Below are positions 1-7,737 of a stretch of 64,000 nt of DNA, one piece after another. The position numbers and the translations under genes were made by a program. The stretch comes from Alkaliphilus sp. B6464. GTDB lineage: Bacteria; Bacillota; Clostridia; Peptostreptococcales; Natronincolaceae. Location: the NCBI RefSeq assembly GCF_018141165.1, contig NZ_CP058557.1:930001-994000 (forward strand), given 5' to 3'. Under the pieces are notes generated by a model. The model saw only the letters and a program-made list of their open reading frames with translations. It searched no databases and was not told where the DNA came from. The first letter of the stretch is position 1. Each line of letters starts with the position of its first letter.

Positions 1-42
1 ATTGTTTATTTCATCTATCTTCACTACTTTTTCAAAACGAGA

Positions 43-76
43 AAAGCACACACCTAATTGTAGAGTCTGTGCTTAA
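43..76 (-). terminator. Probable terminator of the 163-894 gene
   Basis: An inverted repeat (AAGCACAGAC with GTGTGTGCTT on the minus strand, imperfect) lies downstream of the minus-strand gene ending at 163. A T-rich stretch follows on the minus strand and a weaker one on the plus strand, so it could work both ways. Confidence 0.45.
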
Positions 77-162
77 TTTTTGTTTATTTTTAATTTTCAT
101 AAATATAATAACATAGTATATTCTAATAATTAATAAAAGTCATTTTGTAATTAAATACTTCT

Positions 163-894
163 TTATATCTTTCTTTCCTCTATTCTAGATTTTATTTCGC
201 CAATTAAGTCACTAAACTTACCTTTGGTTAAGGTAGGATACATTCTTAAAAAACTAATATGTCGTTTTTTCAATCTCATATATACCTTATCTCTACGCTG
301 TGCTAGCAAGGTATCTTTTTCCTTAAGCTTTTGACTTAGCTCCTCTTTAATTACTTTAAGCTCTTTTAGTATCGCTCTAAACTCAATTAAAGAATTAATT
401 GTTAAAGTAACGTCTACAACAAAAATAACTAGGATTATATTATATAATGGCTCTATCATAAAGTTAGGTATTGAATATATGATTTCTTGTATTTTATAAT
501 TTAAAACCCTCATTAAAAATACTGATGCAGCTCCCCACATAATCGAAAATCTTAAGCACACATATCCTTTTAAATTAAACTTTTCATTAGTATAATCCCA
601 CCATTTTGTATCAAATGCTATCTCTAAAACATAGCCTGTTATATATTCTAAAATAGTAGCTACAATAAATCCACCCACAAATAAATAGAAGATATTGTCT
701 TGTAGTGGTGTTAAAAATAATATCATTAATACTGATCCAGTACCATAAATAGGGCAAATAGGTCCATGTAAAAATCCTCTGTTAATCAGCTTCTTATCGG
801 TATAAATATGAAATATCACTTCTAGGCACCACCCTAAAAATGAATAAACTATAAAAATTAAAAATATAGTATGTAGATTTAAATATTGATTCAA
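163..894 (-). CDS. Putative ABC-transporter type IV / CmpB-like membrane protein
   Basis: A 243-residue integral membrane protein. The opening pattern FLGWCLEVIFH followed by GFLHGPICPIYG, with four to five hydrophobic segments through about residue 165, matches the clostridial family annotated as putative ABC-transporter type IV (CmpB, formerly DUF1113). The last 75 residues are charged and probably form a cytoplasmic coiled coil (LKELKVIKEELSQKLKEK). No ATPase lies beside it, so the ABC link is only the family name. It is a single gene followed by its own hairpin. The biochemical function of this family is not established. Confidence 0.75.
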   Translation of the reverse strand: MNQYLNLHTIFLIFIVYSFLGWCLEVIFHIYTDKKLINRGFLHGPICPIYGTGSVLMILFLTPLQDNIFYLFVGGFIVATILEYITGYVLEIAFDTKWWDYTNEKFNLKGYVCLRFSIMWGAASVFLMRVLNYKIQEIIYSIPNFMIEPLYNIILVIFVVDVTLTINSLIEFRAILKELKVIKEELSQKLKEKDTLLAQRRDKVYMRLKKRHISFLRMYPTLTKGKFSDLIGEIKSRIEERKI

Positions 895-1077
895 GTCCCT
901 CTCTCCAATCTTTATTTAGTGCAAATAGTATTAATTAATATATGTACCCACTATTACTTATCTATATCAATATAACAAAACTTTTTTCAAAGATTATTAA
1001 TGTTGATTTTGTTGACACATTACAGAAATTATGGCTTATCCACAGTTTTAGAAAGTACATAATTTCCTATGTGGTAT

Positions 1078-1118
1078 AAATAAAGCCAGCTCCTAATAAA
1101 AAGGGCTGGCTTTATTTA
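1078..1118. terminator. Bidirectional hairpin terminator
   Basis: AATAAAGCCAGC pairs with GCTGGCTTTATT around a short loop. It closes the minus-strand thi unit and its degenerate symporter gene. A-rich and T-rich flanks allow termination in either direction. Confidence 0.7.
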
Positions 1119-1162
1119 TATATTTTATCCTAAGGAAACTAAAAACTTTTCTACACTTAATT

Positions 1163-1529
1163 TTAGCGATCTTTAGCAAGAGCTAGGCTGTTCTTTGAAA
1201 CATTAGATTGTTTGGTAATCATAGAGCCAATTATACATATAGCAGCTGAAGTAATAACTGGCAGCGCAAATGCTATTAATAACTTGTTAGCCACAAAGAA
1301 TGGCACTCCTGAAACTATTCCTAGCACAGCTGCTACTAATGCGACCTTTTCTGCAAATACTCTAATACAAAGTAAATGTGGCAGATAATATTTTCGATCC
1401 TATACTGCCACTAGCAGTTAGAAAATCGTCCATGGTCTCTATTTTTCCTCTACTATATAGAACACCTATAATAGTAAAGGCAACAACCGTTAATGCTAAT
1501 AAAGCCATTATGTTGAAATATGAAATCAT
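1163..1529 (-). pseudogene. Internally deleted sodium:solute symporter (SSS family)
   Basis: A good Shine-Dalgarno (AGGAGG) and ATG at 1529 open a reading frame MISYFNIMALLALTVVAF, with a first membrane helix and then GKIETMDDFLTASGS, the usual start of SSS-family sodium symporters. It stops after about 55 residues near 1365. A different frame then continues with RVFAEKVALVAAVLGIVSG and two hydrophobic segments to a stop at 1163, which looks like the C-terminal end of a similar transporter. Intact members have about 450-500 residues, so most of the middle is gone and the halves are out of frame. It lies directly downstream of thiE and may once have been a thiamine-related transporter; that link is inference from position only. 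Confidence 0.65.
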
Positions 1530-1602
1530 TAATCTATACCTCCTGCATTTGTATTTATCCTATAGCATAGGGTTCTAAGACCCATTGGAATTAAACCTTT
1601 AT

Positions 1603-2238
1603 TTATTTTCGTGAAAAATCATTATATAATTTTACGGCTGCTTCTCTAATATCCTGTTTACCTAATATGGCAGAAACTATAGCAACTCCATCTATACCTG
1701 TGTCGCTTACGGATTTTATATTACTTTCATTAATACCACCTATCCCAACCACTGGAATATTTATATTTTCTTTAATATTTTTAAGCTGGTCTAATGTTAC
1801 AATACGAGTATCCGTTTTAGTATCTGTAGGAAATAATGCCCCTACCCCTATATAGTCAGCCCCATCTTCTATAGCCTTTAGGGCCTCTTCTAATGTTGCA
1901 GTGGAGACTCCCACAATTTTATCTTTTCCTAGAATATCTCTTACAACATTTGCTGGCATATCATCCTGTCCCACATGAACACCATCAGCATCTACTGCTA
2001 GAGCAATATCTAGTCTATCATTAATTATTAGAGGAATATTATATTTATATGTAAGCTCTTTAACCTTAACTGCAAGGCTATAAAACTCTGAAGAAGTAGC
2101 ACTTTTTTCTCTAAGCTGGATAAGAGTTACACCACCTAAAATAGCTTCTTCTAAGCTCCTTATAAAGTCCCTTCCACCTAAAACATCTCTATCGGATACT
2201 AAATAAAGTTCGTAATTAATATTTCTATTGGATTTCAT
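1603..2238 (-). CDS. thiE: Thiamine-phosphate synthase
   Basis: ThiE joins HMP pyrophosphate and thiazole phosphate to give thiamine phosphate. The 211-residue length and the TIM-barrel landmarks fit: VTLIQLREKSATS near residue 35, LIINDRLDIALAVDADGVHVGQDDMP near 75, and GVGALFPTDTKTD and VVGIGGINESNI in the C-terminal phosphate-binding region. The start overlaps the end of thiM by 14 bases, so the two are translated from one mRNA. Expression should be controlled by the TPP riboswitch upstream of thiM. There are no thiC or thiD genes beside it, so this looks like a salvage operon. Confidence 0.95.
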   Translation of the reverse strand: MKSNRNINYELYLVSDRDVLGGRDFIRSLEEAILGGVTLIQLREKSATSSEFYSLAVKVKELTYKYNIPLIINDRLDIALAVDADGVHVGQDDMPANVVRDILGKDKIVGVSTATLEEALKAIEDGADYIGVGALFPTDTKTDTRIVTLDQLKNIKENINIPVVGIGGINESNIKSVSDTGIDGVAIVSAILGKQDIREAAVKLYNDFSRK

Positions 2239-3043
2239 TAATCTTTCCCCTTTCTTTAATATCTTCTGGCTTAAGTTTGCTTATTGCATCCATTAAGTAA
2301 ACCTTAACGCTTCCTAATCCTTCCTGTTCTTTTAATCGTTTATGTGCTTTCTCTCCTGCAATACCCATTATCATAATTCCTGCAATTGTCCCATATAGGC
2401 TTTCTTCTCCTGTACCACAACAAACACCTATTAAAGATGAGCTCATGCATCCTGTGCCTGTTATGCTAGATAATATTTCATGACCATTATTGATATAATA
2501 GACCTTTTCTCCATCAGAAATAATATCTACGGCTCCTGTTATCGCAACAATACATCCCAGCCTTTTTGAAAGCTCTATAGCTATTTCTTTTCCTCCATCT
2601 AATGGATTATCTATAGAATCTACTCCTCTAGTTAAGGCTTCTATCCCATAAATATTTTTAATTTCCGACATATTACCTCTAAGTACAGATAATTTTACTT
2701 CCCTTAAAATTCTTTCTACTGTTTTATTCCTCAAAGTTGTTGCACCCACTCCTACAGGGTCTAATATTACTGGAATATTTAATGTATTTGCTTTTTTACC
2801 TGCTAATATAAAGGATTCTATAGTTCTTTCATTTAATGTGCCTATATTCAATACCAGTGCAGATGCGATGGATACCATCTCCTCAACTTCCTTTGGGTCA
2901 TCTGCCATTACAGGACTTCCTCCTAAAGCTAGCACAATATTTGCACAATCGTTAACTGTAACATAATTTGTAATGTGATGTACAAGTGGTTTATTCTTTT
3001 TTACATTTTCAAGAATTCCATAAATATGTTCATATAACTTCAT
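2225..3043 (-). CDS. thiM: Hydroxyethylthiazole kinase
   Basis: ThiM phosphorylates 4-methyl-5-(2-hydroxyethyl)thiazole so that ThiE can use it. The 272-residue protein has the family patterns PLVHHITNYVTVNDCAN near residue 19, GGSPVMADDPKEVEEM near 41, LDPVGVGATTLRN near 115 and the anion-hole and catalytic segment ITGTGCMSSS near 195. It is the first gene of the thiM-thiE operon, lying about 40 bases past the riboswitch terminator. With no thiazole synthesis genes nearby, the operon probably recycles scavenged thiazole. Confidence 0.96.
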   Translation of the reverse strand: MKLYEHIYGILENVKKNKPLVHHITNYVTVNDCANIVLALGGSPVMADDPKEVEEMVSIASALVLNIGTLNERTIESFILAGKKANTLNIPVILDPVGVGATTLRNKTVERILREVKLSVLRGNMSEIKNIYGIEALTRGVDSIDNPLDGGKEIAIELSKRLGCIVAITGAVDIISDGEKVYYINNGHEILSSITGTGCMSSSLIGVCCGTGEESLYGTIAGIMIMGIAGEKAHKRLKEQEGLGSVKVYLMDAISKLKPEDIKERGKINEIQ

Positions 3044-3082
3044 AATTAACCCCCTACACTTTAAAAGTAATTTATCTTAAAC

Positions 3083-3122
3083 AATAAAAAAAGCACAAAC
3101 CCAACTATAGGATTTGTGCTTA
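3083..3122 (-). terminator. TPP-riboswitch expression-platform terminator
   Basis: On the minus strand AAGCACAAATCC pairs with GGGTTTGTGCTT and is followed by seven T residues. It sits between the TPP aptamer and thiM, so thiamine pyrophosphate binding should favour early termination. Confidence 0.85.
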
Positions 3123-3157
3123 ATTACGCATATAATAAAATGCCTAATACAAATACA

Positions 3158-3249
3158 CTTTCCTACGCTGGTATTATCCAGATCAGGTTCTTAGGGATCA
3201 AAGACATTATAGGGTCTTTCTCTCAGCTGGCCTTTCCAGCTCTCCCAGT
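3158..3249 (-). promoter_or_regulatory. TPP riboswitch (thi box)
   Basis: The minus strand carries the conserved aptamer elements in order: GGGAGAGCT, GGCCAGCTGAGAGAAAGACCC, then GAACCTGATCTGG, TAATACCAGCG and TAGGAAA. The aptamer binds thiamine pyrophosphate and is followed by a terminator hairpin just before thiM. Confidence 0.96.
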
Positions 3250-3349
3250 GTTTAATTCTAATTTAGTTTTATTTTATACCAACATAATAACACATAGTAT
3301 TTTTATAATCAATAAGAACAAATAAGTGACAAAAGCTATAGCTTTAAAA

Positions 3350-4093
3350 TTATATAACAAATCCTCCGTTAACACCGATAACCTGTCCTGTTATAAAGTC
3401 AGCTTTATCCGATGCTAGATAAAGAACACTTTGAGCAACTTCTTCTGGCTTACCAAATCTTAATAGAGGTGTACATTCAACTAAACATTCCTTTTCTTTT
3501 TCATCAAGAAAGCTATTCATATCCGTCTCAATAATACCAGGTGCAACACAATTTACTTGAATATTCGAAGGACCTAATTCCTTGGCTAAAGCTTTTGTAA
3601 AACCAATTATCCCTGCTTTTGCTGTAGAATAGTGGACCTCACAGGAAGCACCTACCATACCCCATATAGAAGATATATTTATGATCTTACCTTGTTTTCT
3701 ACTAATCATATGTGGAAGGGCACATTGAGAACAATTAAACATCCCTTTAATATGTACATTCATCATATTATCCCATTCATGCTCTGTAATATCTGTAAAT
3801 AACTTTTGCTCAGAAATACCAGCGTTATTTACTATTACATCTATAGCCCCAAATCTTTTTATACCTTCATTAATCATAGCTTCAGCTTCGTCTCTTTTTG
3901 TAATATCCGCTCTGTGTGCTAAAGCGTTATACCCTTCCTTTAAAAGACTCGACTGTAAATCAAGAGCTTCTTTTTCAGACTTTAAATAGTTTATTATTAC
4001 ATTATAATTATTTTGCGCAAATAGCTTTGTTATTGCTGATCCAATTCCCTTTGAACCTCCAGTTATAAGTACAGTTTTCTTCACTAGTTTCAT
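3350..4093 (-). CDS. SDR-family oxidoreductase, FabG-like
   Basis: A short-chain dehydrogenase of 247 residues from the chosen start MKLVKKTVLITGG. It shows the nucleotide-binding motif TGGSKGIG, the NNAG motif, the catalytic Ser in NISSIWG, YSTAKAG (Tyr and Lys) and the C-terminal FITGQVIGVNGG. This most resembles 3-oxoacyl-ACP reductase FabG, but no other fatty-acid genes are near, so the substrate is unknown. The frame is open to an ATG at 4150, but that codon lies inside the purC terminator hairpin and has no ribosome binding site, so 4093 (with AAGAAAGAAG upstream) is the better start. Confidence 0.85.
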   Translation of the reverse strand: MKLVKKTVLITGGSKGIGSAITKLFAQNNYNVIINYLKSEKEALDLQSSLLKEGYNALAHRADITKRDEAEAMINEGIKRFGAIDVIVNNAGISEQKLFTDITEHEWDNMMNVHIKGMFNCSQCALPHMISRKQGKIINISSIWGMVGASCEVHYSTAKAGIIGFTKALAKELGPSNIQVNCVAPGIIETDMNSFLDEKEKECLVECTPLLRFGKPEEVAQSVLYLASDKADFITGQVIGVNGGFVI

Positions 4094-4137
4094 CTTCTTT
4101 CTTATGCAATTAAAAAATTTATACTTTCCTAGACTAT

Positions 4138-4187
4138 AAAAAAGCTCCATTATGGCTTTATATCTTTAATTTTACCATAAGGGAGCC
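4138..4187 (-). terminator. purC terminator
   Basis: On the minus strand GGCTCCCTTATGG pairs imperfectly with CCATAATGGAGC and is followed by TTTTTT. It lies between purC and the downstream SDR gene. Confidence 0.75.
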
Positions 4188-4203
4188 TATTATTTATATT
4201 TTT

Positions 4204-4890
4204 TTACTCTAGTAGCATTAATCTCTCTAATTCCAATGGTTCTATATACTCTCCATCCTTATATGCCCTCATATTTCCGCCAGAGATTTCATCTATTAAT
4301 GCGACGTGAGCATCTTCTCCTACTCTACCAAATTCAAACTTTATATCATATAGATCTATCCCTTTTTTGGCCAATTCTTCCTTAATTATATTTCCTATTT
4401 CTTTAGTAAGGCCTTTCAGCACTTTGTACTCGTCTCTAGATAAAATACCTAGCATATGAAGAGCATCTTCTGAAATAGGCGGGTCTTGACGGATATCATC
4501 CTTAAGTGTAACTTCTACAAAGCCATCTAATGGCTGGCCCTCGGTAGCATACATACCATAACGACGTAGAAAGCTTCCTACTGCTCTGTAACGGCAAATA
4601 ACTTCAATCCCATTACCAAATACAGTAGCAGGTTTTACTGTCATAGTTGCTTGTTCAATGTTTGCATCAATATAGTGGGTAGGTATATTCTTTTCTCTTA
4701 ATATTTCAAAGAAAAACTTTGTTAATCTAAGCCCTGCCTTACCTGCTCCCTCTATGGTTAACCCAACTGTGTTGGCTCCCGGATCAAACTTACCGTCTTC
4801 TCCTGTTACATCGTCTTTAAACTTAAGTAGATAATTTCCGTCTTCTAAAGCATATACATCCTTTGTTTTACCTGTATAAACATGCTCCAT
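4204..4890 (-). CDS. purC: SAICAR synthetase (PurC)
   Basis: Phosphoribosylaminoimidazole-succinocarboxamide synthase catalyses an ATP-dependent condensation with aspartate in de novo purine synthesis. The protein opens MEHVYTGKTKDVYALEDGN, a typical PurC start, and carries LKFKDDVTGEDGK, VICRYRAVGSFLRRYG and DIKFEFGRVGEDAHVALIDE. Length is about 228 residues, normal for the bacterial enzyme. Two ATGs follow the AAGGAG site; the second (4890) has the better spacing. It stands alone, away from any pur operon, with its own terminator. Confidence 0.95.
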   Translation of the reverse strand: MEHVYTGKTKDVYALEDGNYLLKFKDDVTGEDGKFDPGANTVGLTIEGAGKAGLRLTKFFFEILREKNIPTHYIDANIEQATMTVKPATVFGNGIEVICRYRAVGSFLRRYGMYATEGQPLDGFVEVTLKDDIRQDPPISEDALHMLGILSRDEYKVLKGLTKEIGNIIKEELAKKGIDLYDIKFEFGRVGEDAHVALIDEISGGNMRAYKDGEYIEPLELERLMLLE

Positions 4891-5108
4891 ATTCATTAGC
4901 TCCTTTTTGTTTAAATTTTATAACCGCTATATCTATAATATTTATTATACATTAATTTTTTTCAAAAAACCAAATGTTTTATATAAAATTTTAAAAAATA
5001 TACGAATATGTTAGAACGTTTATGCAATTATGATAGTATTTTATACGATATTTTAATTTTGTATAACAAAGAAAACAACTCTATGGCTTATATTGCACCA
5101 GCTTTTAA

Positions 5109-7082
5109 TTAATTCTCTCTTCTCTCCAACTCTATAGAAATTCCCTTTCCATGTCCTTTATTAATTAATTTATCTTTCTTTCGATGATCTTTGGTTTTAA
5201 GCACAATATCAAAATCATAATTCTCTGGATAGAGTTCTTCCTTTTCTATATAGAGTGATAGGCGTTTTTTGTTTATCTTGATTTTCTTTTGCATAATCAT
5301 AACACCGTACTCGCCCTTAGCATTTTCACCCTCACATATAATTCCTGTTCTGTTCATAGAGCTTACAAAAACGCAATCTCCCACATTGAACATTTCCTTT
5401 TTATTACTCTTCTTAGCCTCTTTATTTTTATCGATACCTATTTTTACCTTCTCAACCTGTTCTAAATGCTTTTTTACCTCTACTTCATCTTTAATAATAA
5501 CTTCATATTGATCTTTATATTGGGAATAATCCTTTTGCTCTTTATAGGTAATTGTATGAGCTCTTTCTATTAGTTTTTCATTCATACCAAGTCTTAATGC
5601 GATTAAAAATGCATTACTCTCTCCCGGTTTACCTATATTAAGCTTATATAATGGTTTTAAAGTATTAATATCAAATGCCATGGAACCATTTATAAAGCCT
5701 TCATGATTTTGAGCAAATTCTTTTATTTCACTATAATGAGTTGTAGCACATATAATAGCACCTTTATTATATAACTCCTCTAGTACTGCAACAGCTATAC
5801 CCATTCCTTCACCTGGATCTGTACCTGCCCCCAGTTCATCTAATATTACTAAGGTATGTTCATCTGCGCAATTTAAAATAGTGATTATATTTTTAATATG
5901 TGAGGAGAAAGTACTTAGACTCTGTTCTATACTTTGACCATCTCCAATATCCGTTAACACATTGGCAAATATAGCTACTTCACTGCCTTCATCCACGGGT
6001 ATATGCAGTCCTGATTGAGCCATAATGGTTAATAGTCCTACTGTTTTTAAAGTAACGGTTTTACCACCAGTATTGGGCCCTGTTATAATTACACCTTTAT
6101 AGTTTTTACCAACTTCAAAGTCCAAGGGCACTGCTGACCTGCCAATTAGTGGATGCTTAGCTCCCTTGATATTGATATAATTTCTATTATTAAAATCTAC
6201 ACTTCTACCCTCTATAAGCTTACTGTACTTACCTTTAGCGAATATAAAGTCATAATTACTCATTACTTCAATGTTAATATTAATTTCCCTTTCCTTTTCA
6301 CATACAAGGGCTGATAGGGTCGATAAAATTCTGTAGACCTCCTTTTCCTCCTCAAACCTATACATTTCTAGTTTATCCTGCATTTTTCTAACCTCTTCTG
6401 GTTCAATAAAAACCGTTGATCCACTTTGAGATTTATCATGAATACTTCCTTCTATCTGTTTCTTATGCTCGGTTTTTATAGGAATTACATATCTATTATT
6501 TTTTTGACTAACTAGTGAATCTTGAATATATGATTTATATCTGTCATTCCGCAAAAAATCCTCCAACTTAATTTTTATCTTGTTTTCTAAAATAGCTATA
6601 TCCTTTCTTACTTTAAAAAGCTTTGAGCTGGCTCTATCATCTACCCTTCCTCTAACAATAGCTTTTTCAATTTCTTCTCTTACTTCATCTAGCTCATAGG
6701 TAGATAGAGCATAAAGGCTAATAGTAGGTGCAACATAGTCCTTATCTTTCATGAAAATTTTTAGTCTTTTTATTTCTTTTAGTAGTCCTGCTAACATTTC
6801 TAAATCTTCGGGCGAAAGAACCATACCTTTAGTGAACTTATCTCTTACAATATCTATTCCCGCTAAGCTATTAATAGGTATACTTGAGCTTATGTTTACA
6901 ATAGCCCTAGCCTCTGTAGTTTCCTTCATAGCCATTTCGATGCTTGCTTTATCTAATAAAGGCTCTAACCTTTCAACCCTCTCCTTAGCTATATTGGATA
7001 AGGCATATCCCTTTAATATTTCTTTTATTTTGTTATATTCTAATAGTTCGATTGTTTTACTGTTCAATTTTATTTCCTCCAT
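5109..7082 (-). CDS. MutS2-like ATPase without Smr nuclease domain
   Basis: A 657-residue MutS-family ATPase of the MutS2 type. The core and clamp region runs to about residue 320. The Walker A motif GPNTGGKT is at residues 335-342, followed by the DIGDGQSIEQSLSTFSSH and VILDELGAGTDPGEG motifs of the ATPase. A coiled coil and a KOW-like region follow (VGDCVFVSSMNRTGIICEG). Canonical MutS2 has about 780-790 residues with a C-terminal Smr nuclease domain. This protein ends soon after the KOW-like part with no Smr motif. Canonical MutS2 acts on stalled or collided ribosomes and branched DNA. I expect this paralogue to keep the ATPase and lack the nuclease, which is inference. Confidence 0.85.
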   Translation of the reverse strand: MEEIKLNSKTIELLEYNKIKEILKGYALSNIAKERVERLEPLLDKASIEMAMKETTEARAIVNISSSIPINSLAGIDIVRDKFTKGMVLSPEDLEMLAGLLKEIKRLKIFMKDKDYVAPTISLYALSTYELDEVREEIEKAIVRGRVDDRASSKLFKVRKDIAILENKIKIKLEDFLRNDRYKSYIQDSLVSQKNNRYVIPIKTEHKKQIEGSIHDKSQSGSTVFIEPEEVRKMQDKLEMYRFEEEKEVYRILSTLSALVCEKEREININIEVMSNYDFIFAKGKYSKLIEGRSVDFNNRNYINIKGAKHPLIGRSAVPLDFEVGKNYKGVIITGPNTGGKTVTLKTVGLLTIMAQSGLHIPVDEGSEVAIFANVLTDIGDGQSIEQSLSTFSSHIKNIITILNCADEHTLVILDELGAGTDPGEGMGIAVAVLEELYNKGAIICATTHYSEIKEFAQNHEGFINGSMAFDINTLKPLYKLNIGKPGESNAFLIALRLGMNEKLIERAHTITYKEQKDYSQYKDQYEVIIKDEVEVKKHLEQVEKVKIGIDKNKEAKKSNKKEMFNVGDCVFVSSMNRTGIICEGENAKGEYGVMIMQKKIKINKKRLSLYIEKEELYPENYDFDIVLKTKDHRKKDKLINKGHGKGISIELERREN

Positions 7083-7131
7083 TTCTTTTTAAAAACTTCT
7101 AGAGGATTTTTATGGATCTTAACTTAGTAAA

Positions 7132-7222
7132 AAATTCGTCTGATGCTATCGCATCGACTCATGGCGCACTCAATTTTAAAGCTTGAGCTTCAAGATTTCA
7201 AGTGCTTAAAGTATTACTGACC
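7132..7222. repeat. Dispersed hairpin repeat, copy 1
   Basis: This is one of three related copies (others near 59320 and 61204). Shared parts are AATTCGTC at one edge, an AT-rich inverted repeat bracketed by CACTCAA and TTCAAGTG, and AAGTGCTTAAAGTATTAC at the other edge. Each copy is intergenic, beside a minus-strand gene. Confidence 0.5.
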
Positions 7223-7275
7223 TTATACTTCTTTAAAAATCTCTCAATAACTAAAAATTTCTACTCTCCTAAGCA

Positions 7276-7314
7276 ATAAAAAAGGCTATAGGTAACCAGA
7301 GCTCACCTATAGCC
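7276..7314 (-). terminator. Strong minus-strand terminator
   Basis: GGCTATAGGT and ACCTATAGCC form a perfect 10-bp stem, followed on the minus strand by TTTTTT. It lies downstream of the candidate small RNA and well upstream of the MutS2-like gene. It may be a second stop for the RNA or for a transcript I cannot identify. Confidence 0.8.
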
Positions 7315-7407
7315 TAAAACTTCCTTTAATAATTGTATACTAAACCTATACATATCTAATAAATAATTAGATATTATTAAACAGGCTTATTCATACAATA
7401 AAATGGC

Positions 7408-7614
7408 ATAAAAATACCGTGACAAAGCACGGATTATTATCTTCACATATTATAAGGAGACTGTGAACCGCGTTTTTACTAAGTTTAAGTCCTAAAAAAT
7501 CCACAACAAATAAACCTACATAAATAGGCAAATTTAAAATTCTTTAAGACCCGTTATTCAATTACTTAGTTAAAAACAACCTCGGACATCAACATACTCC
7601 CTTTCTTGTAATAT
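7408..7614 (-). ncRNA. Candidate 6S-like structured RNA with own promoter
   Basis: No protein is encoded here. On the minus strand a sigma-A-like promoter (TTGCAA at 7643-7648, 16 bases, TATAAT at 7621-7626) reads into a sequence of about 205 nt. The 5' segment ATATTACAAG..GGGAG pairs with the 3' segment CTCCTTATAATAT. Inside, GTTTTTAACTAAGT pairs with ACTTAGTAAAAAC, leaving an open region between the two helices. A small terminator (CCGTG, loop, CACGG, then TATTTTT) ends it. A closing stem, a central bubble and a long terminal hairpin are the layout of 6S RNA, but I cannot confirm the family by primary sequence. Confidence 0.4.
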
Positions 7615-7683
7615 ATATTTATTATATTACTATTTACATATTTTGCAATAGTATTTTAGAAAAATCAAATAATTTAATAATAA

Positions 7684-7726
7684 AGATCTAGTTATGCGAA
7701 ACATGTGCTTTACATAACTAGATCAT
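7684..7726 (-). terminator. Terminator of the two-component operon
   Basis: GATCTAGTTATG and CATAACTAGATC form a perfect 12-bp stem just past the histidine kinase stop codon. The T-tract on the minus strand is weak (TTTATTATT). Confidence 0.65.
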
Positions 7727-7737
7727 TTATGCAATTC

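Noticed and set aside
1378-1578. Plus-strand open frame of 66 codons
   Set aside because: It is the reverse complement of the recognisable symporter remnant.
4094-4150. Longer N-terminus of the SDR protein
   Set aside because: The upstream ATG lies in the purC terminator hairpin and has no ribosome binding site.
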